From assembly GCA_021772875.1 (NCBI GenBank), contig JAJFLD010000137.1, forward strand, positions 1-18,917: a DNA stretch of 18,917 bases, written 5' to 3'. Positions 7,564-14,120 of the stretch are shown here, piece after piece; within the stretch, counting starts at the first letter, position 1; every line of letters starts with the position of its first letter. The translations under genes were made by a program, and so were the position numbers. Origin of the DNA: Ghiorsea sp. (GTDB taxonomy: Bacteria > Pseudomonadota > Zetaproteobacteria > Mariprofundales > Mariprofundaceae). Under the pieces are notes generated by a model. The model worked only from the letters and a program-made list of their open reading frames with translations, had not been told where the DNA came from and ran no database searches.

Positions 7564-8955
7564 TTATTCGAATCCAGAATGATGGCCTGCATGATTCTCA
7601 AACCGGGTAAATTCTTTTAAAAAGGTAAGATGCGTTGTGCCAATAGGACCATTACGCTGCTTGGCAATAATAATCTCTGCTAAACCTTCGTTCTCAGGTT
7701 TTTTATTATACACTTCATCGCGATAGATAAACATAATCACATCAGCATCTTGCTCAATTGCGCCTGATTCACGTAAGTCTGACATCATAGGGCGTTTATC
7801 GCCTCGTGATTCCAATGAACGGTTCAACTGAGATAAAATCAATACTGGCACGTCCAATTCTTTTGCAAGACCTTTGAGTGAACGTGTGATTTCACTGATT
7901 TCCAAATCTTTTCGCTCTGCTGCAGTACCTGTCATCAACTGTAGGTAGTCAATCAACACCACATCCAAACGACCTTTTTCTCGTTTGAGTCGGCGACATT
8001 TTGCGCGCACTTCAAGCACTGAGATGCCGGGTGTATCATCAATGAAAATAGAGGCTTCAGATAACTTTCCTGTGCCTGAGGCAAGTTTCCGCCAATCATC
8101 TGTTGCAAAACTACCAGTCCGCATTTTGGACATATCAACACGTGACTCTGCTGCCAATAAACGCATAGAAATTTGTTGCGCTGACATCTCAAGAGAAAAC
8201 ACAGCCACAAGATTGGGTTCCACATCACGGATGGCTGCATTTTGCGCCAAGTTCATCACAAACGCAGTTTTACCCATACTTGGGCGACCTGCAATCACAA
8301 TCAAATCACCACGTTGCAAACCTGCTGTTTTTTCATCCAAATCTGTAAAACCAGTTGCAATACCTGTAACCTTACGCTGGTCTTCATAGCGCGCTTGAAG
8401 CTCTTTATAACCTTCTTGAATGAGCTCTTTTAAGCCCTGAAATGTTGGACGTGTCTGATTAAAGCTTTCAGCGACTGCAAGCATTTGTGTTTCTGACGCA
8501 TCCAAATGTTCACTCACTGGTTTAATAGGATTCTCATAAACCTCATGAGAAATTTTAGAACACACTTTTAAAAGCTGACGCAAAATTGCCCGTTCGCGTA
8601 CAATTTCTGCATAATGACGTACATTCGCTGATGTTGGAATCAACGAAATCAAATCACCCAAATAAGCTTCGCCACCACATTCATCAAGCTCTTTTGAACG
8701 CTCAAGATAATCTTTAACTGTCAGCGCATCCACAGGATGGCTTTCACTGGCTAAAGATTGAATCGCATTAAAAATTTTACCATTGGCTGCCACATAAAAA
8801 TGAGCAGGTGAAAGTATGCCTTCGAGTCGCTCAAGAGCTTCTGGGTCAAGCATAATACCACCCAATACTGCACACTCGGCATCGCGGGCATGTGGAGGAA
8901 CCCGCTCACGTAAACCGACTAAGTCACGTGGCGGGGTATTTCCACTTTCAATCAA
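7564..8955 (-). CDS. dnaB: Replicative DNA helicase DnaB
   Basis: This 463-aa DnaB has the N-terminal helicase-loader/primase-interaction domain at about 20-125 (VPPHARDAECAVLGGIMLD) and a RecA-like ATPase domain from about 190. Walker A is GRPSMGKT (223-230), Walker B lies in VVLIDYLQLM, and later come LSQLNRSLESR and SDLRESGAIEQDAD, the arginine-finger region. It unwinds DNA at the replication fork as a hexamer. No intein is present. Its start is TTG at 8955, overlapping the rplI stop as TTGA. An in-frame TGA three codons upstream rules out a longer protein, and there is no nearby ATG. Last gene of the rpsF cluster. Confidence 0.95.
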   Translation of the reverse strand: MIESGNTPPRDLVGLRERVPPHARDAECAVLGGIMLDPEALERLEGILSPAHFYVAANGKIFNAIQSLASESHPVDALTVKDYLERSKELDECGGEAYLGDLISLIPTSANVRHYAEIVRERAILRQLLKVCSKISHEVYENPIKPVSEHLDASETQMLAVAESFNQTRPTFQGLKELIQEGYKELQARYEDQRKVTGIATGFTDLDEKTAGLQRGDLIVIAGRPSMGKTAFVMNLAQNAAIRDVEPNLVAVFSLEMSAQQISMRLLAAESRVDMSKMRTGSFATDDWRKLASGTGKLSEASIFIDDTPGISVLEVRAKCRRLKREKGRLDVVLIDYLQLMTGTAAERKDLEISEITRSLKGLAKELDVPVLILSQLNRSLESRGDKRPMMSDLRESGAIEQDADVIMFIYRDEVYNKKPENEGLAEIIIAKQRNGPIGTTHLTFLKEFTRFENHAGHHSGFE

Positions 8956-9401
8956 GTACTTTCAGCTTCAACGTTGATTTTGATAGTTGCCATAACATCT
9001 GGATGCAAACGAACGCGGAATTCATGTTCGCCTACTTCTTTGATTGGCGCATCTTGTAAGATGTCGCGACGGGCAACATCGTATCCTTCTGCATTGATCA
9101 ATACTGCCAACTCATTAGCACCAATTGAACCATACAAATGTGAGCCGTCTGAAGTTGCTCGAACAACAGTCAAATTCAGCGTAGACATCTTCTCTGCTTC
9201 AACTTGGGCAGCTTCAAACACTGTACGTTGTTGCGCTTCTAATACCGCACGGCGGCGTTCAAATACTTTGCGGTTGGCTTTGTCAGCAATCACCGCTTTG
9301 CTTTTAGGCAAAAGGAAGTTACGGCCATAGCCTGCGCGAACTTTAACTTCGTCACCGACATTACCAAGCCCTTCCACACGTTCCAAAAGAATTAATTCCA
9401 T
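8952..9401 (-). CDS. rplI: 50S ribosomal protein L9
   Basis: L9 is the elongated 23S rRNA-binding protein of the large subunit. The N-terminal domain MELILLERVEGLG and GYGRNFLLPKSKA are classic, followed by a long connecting helix and the C-terminal domain. There are two adjacent ATGs, at 9404 and 9401. The AGGAG site (9409-9413) is four bases from the first and seven from the second, and homologues begin M.(V/L)ILLE, so the second start (149 aa) is preferred. The first ATG overlaps the upstream DUF2232 stop (ATGA), so coupling is expected either way. Its stop overlaps the TTG of dnaB. Confidence 0.95.
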   Translation of the reverse strand: MELILLERVEGLGNVGDEVKVRAGYGRNFLLPKSKAVIADKANRKVFERRRAVLEAQQRTVFEAAQVEAEKMSTLNLTVVRATSDGSHLYGSIGANELAVLINAEGYDVARRDILQDAPIKEVGEHEFRVRLHPDVMATIKINVEAEST

Positions 9402-10405
9402 CATTTTTCTCCTGTTGTCGAAACCATGTTTCGACGAAAATTAAACCAAATATCAAGCAATCCTATGAGTACAAATAACACAACCACAAAGGACCAAAAA
9501 AATAACACCACATACATTACAACAATTGCATTCAACATATCTCGACTTTTCAGCCAAGCATGCGCCACCATCACACCTTGTACAGCCACCAAACCAGCCA
9601 AGACCAAGGAAGCATTGATGGTAAGGTACTGAATATCTCCAGTCGTAATGTTGGCTAAGCCCACCACAACTAGCAATATATACATCAGTTGTTTGGGTAA
9701 AAATAAGGTTAACATTTCGTCAACATTACCCTGGTAAAAGCCATACTTTATTGCGATTTTTCGCGCAAATATGATATCACCCCACCAACTAACCCAAAGA
9801 CCCAACACCAACAGACCAGGGAAAATTTCCGCCATCATCTTTTGCAGTTGTTGAATCTGAGCAATGGCATCCACTTCACCCGGCTGTAAGCTTGCAATCA
9901 TATTCTCAAACAAAGGTTTAAACAGCTGATTGACGAATACTTCAAGGCTCGCAGCATCTGAACTCAACAATAAAGCCAAGATCACACCAAAAAATAAACC
10001 TAGAGAAAGCAGCCAGGCTGCTTGCCCTAACCCTTGGCGCTGCATCACTACAGCAATCATCACTGGCAACAGCACAAATAGCCCCAAAAATAACAAGACC
10101 ACATATAAATTACCAGATGACAGCAACAACAATGACACTGCCGCAATACCACCTACTTGCAGGCTATATTTCAACCCACCACCAAGCAGCACCAATGCAA
10201 ATAAACCTGGCACTGCCAAGTTCAGCAGCGTACCCACCAACACAGCCAAAAAACCAAGCAGCGGAATGTTTCCAAACAGCATATTTAGCCAATACGCCGA
10301 AGTTAACATCATCACCACCAAAAACGCACAAGGCACCCGCTTTGTTAGAAAAAACTCAACCCCTTTTGGCATGGGTGTCGTTATTGGTGCAGGTGTTTGA
10401 CTCAT
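9401..10405 (-). CDS. DUF2232 family integral membrane protein
   Basis: This 334-aa, very hydrophobic protein has about eight or nine predicted membrane segments from residue 25 to near the end and a cytosolic Pro-rich N-terminus (QTPAPITTPMPKG). A more polar region at about 155-195 contains QPGEVDAIAQIQQLQK, probably a loop. This matches the DUF2232/YybS-like membrane proteins that commonly sit between rpsR and rplI in several proteobacterial groups. The molecular function is not known; conserved placement is the main clue. It starts 37 bp after rpsR, and its stop overlaps the first rplI ATG. Confidence 0.82.
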   Translation of the reverse strand: MSQTPAPITTPMPKGVEFFLTKRVPCAFLVVMMLTSAYWLNMLFGNIPLLGFLAVLVGTLLNLAVPGLFALVLLGGGLKYSLQVGGIAAVSLLLLSSGNLYVVLLFLGLFVLLPVMIAVVMQRQGLGQAAWLLSLGLFFGVILALLLSSDAASLEVFVNQLFKPLFENMIASLQPGEVDAIAQIQQLQKMMAEIFPGLLVLGLWVSWWGDIIFARKIAIKYGFYQGNVDEMLTLFLPKQLMYILLVVVGLANITTGDIQYLTINASLVLAGLVAVQGVMVAHAWLKSRDMLNAIVVMYVVLFFWSFVVVLFVLIGLLDIWFNFRRNMVSTTGEK

Positions 10406-10442
10406 GTTTTACCTTTTGGCTCTATGGTAATGCAATCAATAT

Positions 10443-10811
10443 TTACTTGCTGTGCAAAGGTGTGAAAGACAACAATGCCAAAATACGTGCGCGTTTAATC
10501 GCAGTTGTTAATTGACGTTGATGTTTTGCACAAGTACTTGTCACACGTGACGGAATGATCTTAGAACGTTCAGAGATGAACTGTCCTAACAACACTGGGT
10601 CTTTGTGATCAATGCTTAAACTTGTATCTGCACAAAATTTACAAAATTTACGGCGACGCTGAAATTTACCACCGCGGCCACCTGGGCCACCTGGAGCTCT
10701 GCGTTGTGGGCGACCACCTTCAGTGCGTGCTGCAGGACGTGCCGCAGGACGTGTTGGGCGGGAATCTGTTGCTGCGGAAGCTTCTTTTTTTACTTCTTTT
10801 TCTTCACTCAT
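10443..10811 (-). CDS. rpsR: 30S ribosomal protein S18, with long basic N-terminal extension
   Basis: The conserved S18 core lies in the C-terminal ~70 residues: KFCKFCADT, then DPVLLGQFISERSKIIPSRVT, CAKHQRQLTTAIKRARILALL. Cys pairs (CKFC) plus C..H in TCAKHQ mark the zinc-binding form of S18. S18 binds S6 in the small-subunit platform. The start chosen is ATG 10811, because GAGGAG lies seven bases upstream; a TTG at 10826 would place the start inside that same ribosome-binding site. Residues 1 to about 50 are an Arg/Pro/Ala/Gly-rich tail absent from the ~75-aa E. coli protein. The total is 122 aa. Confidence 0.93.
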   Translation of the reverse strand: MSEEKEVKKEASAATDSRPTRPAARPAARTEGGRPQRRAPGGPGGRGGKFQRRRKFCKFCADTSLSIDHKDPVLLGQFISERSKIIPSRVTSTCAKHQRQLTTAIKRARILALLSFTPLHSK

Positions 10812-10826
10812 TCTTACTCTCCTCAA

Positions 10827-11156
10827 TTATTCTGATTCATCTGTGTCAATGTGGCGAACCCAAACTTCAACCTGTCCCCATCGCTGCTGCCCATCTCGGC
10901 TATAATAACGGCGGCGGAGCTCTCCTCGGATAAAAACTGCTTTGCTTTTATATTTTATCAAAGCTTCAGCGAGTCCACCCTCTGCGCGAAGTGGCATCGG
11001 TTGCTCATCTATCATTGTGGCTCTTTGTTGCCCCAAGTGTGGACGTTCAACGTTTAAAGATGCGACAACTGCAAGGCTTCCATCTGGCATCCAGCGATCA
11101 TGAATGTCGTTTACGACACCATAAAGCTCGACAGTATTAAGCTTTTGCTTCTTCAG
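10827..11156 (-). CDS. priB: PriB-like single-strand DNA-binding OB-fold protein, probable CTG start
   Basis: This gene sits in the rpsF-rpsR interval, the usual home of priB (primosomal replication protein N), which binds single-stranded DNA during replication restart. The first conventional start is ATG 11090 (87 aa), but the frame stays open upstream and encodes NTVELYGVVNDIHDRW, the expected first OB-fold strand. No ATG, GTG or TTG occurs in that upstream frame from 11159 to 11091. A CTG at 11156, six bases after GAGG within the 3' end of rpsF, would give 109 aa, close to E. coli PriB (104 aa). Internal motifs DGSLAVVASLNVERP and AVFIRGELRRRYYS fit an SSB/PriB fold. The start is inference; the gene identity rests on fold pattern and position. 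Confidence 0.75.
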   Translation of the reverse strand: MKKQKLNTVELYGVVNDIHDRWMPDGSLAVVASLNVERPHLGQQRATMIDEQPMPLRAEGGLAEALIKYKSKAVFIRGELRRRYYSRDGQQRWGQVEVWVRHIDTDESE

Positions 11157-11664
11157 TTTTTTCCTCAGCCTTTTCAGCCTTGGCTTCTACTTTTTCTTCA
11201 GCTTTTTCACCAGATACCTTCTTCGCTTCTGCTGCTACAGGCACTTCTGCCTTTGCATCTTCAGTAGCTGAGGTTTCTTCAGTTGCAGCAGTCGCTTCAG
11301 ACTTCTCACTTTCAGCAGCTTTAGACTCACCAGCTGCAGCAGCAGTGCGGCGACGCAACAATGGCGATGGTTCATCAGATAATTCCGTAATACTTGTGGT
11401 TAAAAAGCGTAAAATACGCTCATCCAAACGCAATGTTTCATCAATAAGTTTGGCTGCATCAGCCCCACCATCAGTGACAAGCAAAGCGTAATGACCGCGG
11501 TTACGTTTTTGGATAGAATAAGCAAGTGGACGTGCGCCCCAATATTCGCGTTTAACGATGCGGGCTCCTGCTTTTTCGATTTTCTCAACCAATTCATTGG
11601 TAAGAATCTCGGTGTTTTCCTGAGATACATCAGGGTTTACGATAAACACTGTTTCGTAATACAT
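11137..11664 (-). CDS. rpsF: 30S ribosomal protein S6, with acidic C-terminal tail
   Basis: The S6 core is clear: MYYETVFIVNPD at the N-terminus, then EYWGARPLAYSIQKRNRGHYALL and RLDERILRFLTT. It partners S18 on the 30S platform. The chosen start is ATG 11664, which has an AGAGGAG site close upstream and matches the family N-terminus; an ATG at 11691 would add nine unrelated residues. The core ends near residue 105. About 65 further residues form an Ala/Glu/Lys-rich low-complexity tail with roughly 19 acidic and 11 lysine residues. It is the first gene of the rpsF-priB-rpsR-DUF2232-rplI-dnaB cluster. Confidence 0.93.
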   Translation of the reverse strand: MYYETVFIVNPDVSQENTEILTNELVEKIEKAGARIVKREYWGARPLAYSIQKRNRGHYALLVTDGGADAAKLIDETLRLDERILRFLTTSITELSDEPSPLLRRRTAAAAGESKAAESEKSEATAATEETSATEDAKAEVPVAAEAKKVSGEKAEEKVEAKAEKAEEKTEEAKA

Positions 11665-11681
11665 AGCGCTCCTCTTGGCAT

Positions 11682-11702
11682 GACTATCCATAGTTGATAG
11701 TC
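11682..11702 (-). promoter_or_regulatory. Hairpin in the rpsF leader (candidate S6/S18 autoregulation site)
   Basis: A perfect 7-bp inverted repeat, GACTATC (11682-11688) with GATAGTC (11696-11702) and a 7-base loop, lies just upstream of the rpsF ribosome-binding site. S6-S18 leaders in many bacteria carry an RNA motif bound by the S6:S18 dimer. I could not confirm the conserved features of that motif here, so the regulatory role is an inference. Confidence 0.4.
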
Positions 11703-11777
11703 TTTACTCTGAAACATTTTTAGGCGCGTCCAGAGCAAGGTTATTTTAGTTTCACTGCATTTCACAGCGAGCGGCAA

Positions 11778-11803
11778 ACTATAGCTTGCATTTAAATTGT
11801 CAA
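11778..11803 (-). promoter_or_regulatory. Possible promoter of the rpsF cluster
   Basis: On the minus strand a perfect -35 TTGACA (11798-11803) is followed by TATAGT (11778-11783). The spacing is only 14 bp, shorter than the usual 16-18, so one element may be fortuitous. Position, roughly 110 bp before rpsF and after the terminator of the preceding gene, is right for the cluster promoter. Confidence 0.35.
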
Positions 11804-11840
11804 ACTCAAGCATTTGCACACAGTATTTTTTTAACCTCTA

Positions 11841-11870
11841 AAGAAAACGGCCACCGAAAAAGGCAGCCGC
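11841..11870 (-). terminator. Intrinsic terminator after the EF-hand gene
   Basis: On the minus strand CGGCTGCC pairs with GGTGGCCG across a TTTTTC loop (8 bp including two G-U pairs; 11848-11869), followed directly by TTTTCTTT. This is a typical Rho-independent terminator, 34 bp past the stop codon of the EF-hand gene. It separates that gene from the rpsF cluster. Confidence 0.75.
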
Positions 11871-11903
11871 AAGCCAGAAAAGCTTTATCTCACAAATAAT
11901 CAG

Positions 11904-12197
11904 TTAATCGTGATCTTCTTCTTTTTTATCTTTACCCATACCTTTGTGTTCTTTTTTCATCGTTTTCGCCGCTTTGAGCTCTTCTCGTGTTAACATACCA
12001 TCACCATTGGTATCTGCCATAGAGAATCGTTTTGCTGCAGCTGCGGCATGTTCTTGCGCACTTATTTGACCATCACCATTGGTATCCATCATTTTCATAT
12101 AATGCTTAGCGCCACCACCCTCAGCCTGCGCTGAAACCGGCATCATCAAAGCAACAACTGCTATAGAAAACAAACCTTTTTTAATATCTATTTTCAT
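11904..12197 (-). CDS. Exported EF-hand calcium-binding protein
   Basis: This 97-aa protein begins with a signal peptide (IKKGLFSIAVVALMMPVSAQA). It then has two EF-hand loops, DTNGDGQISAQE and DTNGDGMLTREE, each with the expected acidic and Gly positions for Ca2+. A Lys/Glu/Asp-rich tail (KKEHKGMGKDKKEEDHD) follows. It should be periplasmic or extracellular and probably binds calcium; a specific partner cannot be named. There are two ATGs, at 12200 and 12197. The AGGAG site is three bases from the first and six from the second, so the second is preferred. It has its own upstream gap with a TATAGTACTATA palindrome and a downstream terminator. Confidence 0.87.
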   Translation of the reverse strand: MKIDIKKGLFSIAVVALMMPVSAQAEGGGAKHYMKMMDTNGDGQISAQEHAAAAAKRFSMADTNGDGMLTREELKAAKTMKKEHKGMGKDKKEEDHD

Positions 12198-12212
12198 CAT
12201 TCTCTCCTCTTT

Positions 12213-12224
12213 TATAGTACTATA
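12213..12224. promoter_or_regulatory. 12-bp palindrome upstream of the EF-hand gene
   Basis: TATAGTACTATA is a perfect palindrome just upstream of the ribosome-binding site. It could be an operator or part of a -10 region. No matching -35 was found at normal spacing. Confidence 0.3.
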
Positions 12225-12257
12225 TTCACCTCAAACAACAACACATCATAAATATGA

Positions 12258-12277
12258 ATGCGATAAAAGTCTCGCAT
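12258..12277. repeat. Inverted repeat between aat and the EF-hand gene
   Basis: ATGCGA (12258-12263) and TCGCAT (12272-12277) form a 6-bp stem with an 8-base loop. There is no T-run on either side, so it does not look like an intrinsic terminator for aat. Function is unknown. Confidence 0.3.
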
Positions 12278-12303
12278 CATTCATCACTGGCAACTGAAAA
12301 AGT

Positions 12304-12966
12304 CTAAATTTGCTTCAAAAAGAACTCACGCGAAATATTTTCAGCACCTAAGCTGCACAAATGTGTTGTGGTCATCTGACAATCAATCATTTTAATACCT
12401 GAATCCATTGCCCAATCACATAAGTAGGACATTGCCATTTTTGAGCCATCGCGTTGTGTGCTAAACATCGATTCTGCAAAAAACACATGCCCCAAGCGAA
12501 CGCCATATAAACCGCCAATAAGCTCATCCCCATCATAAACTTCAAACGCATGAGCATAACCTAAAATATACAAACGCAAATAGGCTTCTATCATCTCTGG
12601 TAAAATCCAAGTCCCACCCCATGAGCCATCCTTTTCTCGCCGAGGTTTTGCACATGCCTGAATCACAGCCTCAAAATCCTTATCCATAAAACACTGGTAG
12701 CGCATTTGCTTCAAGCGACGTTTCAATCGCCTTGAACGATGAAAATTTTCTGGAAAAAGCACAGTACGTGGATTGGGCGACCACCACAAAATTGGCTCAC
12801 CCTCGGCATACCAAGGGAAAATACCTGAACCATAAGCTTCAAGCAGTGTTTCGGGGTTTAAGTCGCCACCCACAGCCAATAAACCATCTTCATTGGCTTG
12901 GCTTGGATGTGGAAAACGTGAATTAGAGGCTGTCATGATGCCAAAGCATAGGTAAATATTTGACAT
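12304..12966 (-). CDS. aat: Leucyl/phenylalanyl-tRNA-protein transferase
   Basis: Aat transfers Leu or Phe from tRNA to proteins with N-terminal Lys or Arg, marking them for ClpAP through the N-end rule. Family motifs are FPHPSQANEDGLLAVGGDL, YGSGIFPWY, LWWSPNPRTVLFP, GTWILPEMIEAY, FAESMFS and CQMTTTHLCSLGAENISREFF. The length (220 aa) is normal. The start is uncertain: ATG 12966 is the longest, but it overlaps the divergent nadA start by 2 bp, and ATG 12936 (MTASNSRFPHP) fits the distance to the FP.P motif about as well. Neither has a convincing Shine-Dalgarno sequence. Confidence 0.92.
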   Translation of the reverse strand: MSNIYLCFGIMTASNSRFPHPSQANEDGLLAVGGDLNPETLLEAYGSGIFPWYAEGEPILWWSPNPRTVLFPENFHRSRRLKRRLKQMRYQCFMDKDFEAVIQACAKPRREKDGSWGGTWILPEMIEAYLRLYILGYAHAFEVYDGDELIGGLYGVRLGHVFFAESMFSTQRDGSKMAMSYLCDWAMDSGIKMIDCQMTTTHLCSLGAENISREFFLKQI

Positions 12967-14119
12967 GCATCATCTGTTTTTCAGTATCACCCCTATGAAT
13001 GTAGATATTTGTACTCCCAGAAGCTTGCAAAAAACGCCTAATTTATCTTTACAAGAACTCTATGACTTGCCTGAAAATGAGGTCATAGAACGTATTATCA
13101 GTTTACGTAAAAGCTTAGGTGATCAATTGCTTATTTTAGGTCATCACTACCAACGTGAAGAAGTCATTGCTTTTGCAGACATCACTGGCGATTCCTTAAA
13201 ACTCGCCCAGGAAGCAGCCAAAACCACTGCGCCTTTCATCATCTTCTGCGGCGTGCATTTTATGGCCGAGATGGCAGATGTACTCACTTCTGATGAACAA
13301 GTTGTGATTTTGCCAGACCCTGCCGCAGGCTGTTCAATGGCAGACATGGCCAATGATGAACAAGTAACGCGTTGCTGGTCAGAGCTAGCGCAAATCTTAA
13401 ACCCCGATGAACAAGTGACGCCAGTAACCTACATCAATTCCACAGCCGCACTCAAAGCCTTTTGTGGCGAACACCAAGGCATTGTTTGCACATCGGGCAA
13501 TGCCAAACGTGTCATGTCTTGGGCTTGGGGCAAACGGGAAAAGATTCTATTTTTCCCCGACCAACACTTGGGTGAAAACACGGCCCTAACCATGGGCATT
13601 AGCGATGAAGACATGATTATCTGGGATCCCTTCAAACCTATGGGTGGCAATAGCGAAGAATCCATCAAACATGCAAAACTAATTTTATGGAAAGGTTTTT
13701 GCTCGGTTCACCAGCTTTTTAAAGCTGAACATGCCGCCACCATGCGCAACAACCATCCTGACATTCAAATTTTAGCTCATCCAGAATGCTCACGTGAAGT
13801 TTGTGAAACTGCCGACTTTGTAGGCTCCACTGAAGCGATTATGAAGCATGTACAAGATGCCCCATCAGGCAGTAAATTTACCATTGCAACAGAACTTAAC
13901 TTGGTCAACCGCTTGCGTATTCAACACCCCAACAAACCGATTTGGTTTTTATCACCAACTGTCAGTATGTGTTCGACTATGTTTCGTACCGATCCACAGC
14001 ATTTATGCTGGTCTTTACAAGCCATTGTTGGCGATAAAAAATACCATCGCGTTACCGTGCCTGCATCCCAACAAGCCATGGCACTTGCCTCACTTCATGC
14101 CATGTTAGAGTTGGGATAA
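12965..14119 (+). CDS. nadA: Quinolinate synthase
   Basis: NadA condenses iminoaspartate with dihydroxyacetone phosphate to quinolinate in NAD synthesis, using a [4Fe-4S] cluster. Visible motifs include LGHHYQREEV, CGVHFMAEMADVL, YINSTAALKAF, CTSGNAKRV, FFPDQHLGENT, HPECS and GSTEAI. The likely cluster ligands are C123 (PAAGCSMAD), C246 (KGFCSVHQ) and C336 (VSMCSTMF); their spacing fits the longer NadA type. The enzyme is cytosolic. The start is ambiguous: ATG 12965 has a distant AGGT, while ATG 12995 (MNVDICTP) avoids the overlap with aat. nadB and nadC are not in the window. One base separates it from the next gene. Confidence 0.93.
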   Translation: MHHLFFSITPMNVDICTPRSLQKTPNLSLQELYDLPENEVIERIISLRKSLGDQLLILGHHYQREEVIAFADITGDSLKLAQEAAKTTAPFIIFCGVHFMAEMADVLTSDEQVVILPDPAAGCSMADMANDEQVTRCWSELAQILNPDEQVTPVTYINSTAALKAFCGEHQGIVCTSGNAKRVMSWAWGKREKILFFPDQHLGENTALTMGISDEDMIIWDPFKPMGGNSEESIKHAKLILWKGFCSVHQLFKAEHAATMRNNHPDIQILAHPECSREVCETADFVGSTEAIMKHVQDAPSGSKFTIATELNLVNRLRIQHPNKPIWFLSPTVSMCSTMFRTDPQHLCWSLQAIVGDKKYHRVTVPASQQAMALASLHAMLELG

Positions 14120-14120
14120 A

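Noticed and set aside
9930..10400. 156-aa plus-strand open frame opposite the DUF2232 gene
   Set aside because: Low-complexity Asn/Thr/Lys peptide produced by the antisense of hydrophobic codons; no start signals.
11180..11491. 103-aa plus-strand open frame opposite rpsF
   Set aside because: Ser/Ala/Phe-rich antisense of the Ala/Glu/Lys tail of S6; no independent evidence.
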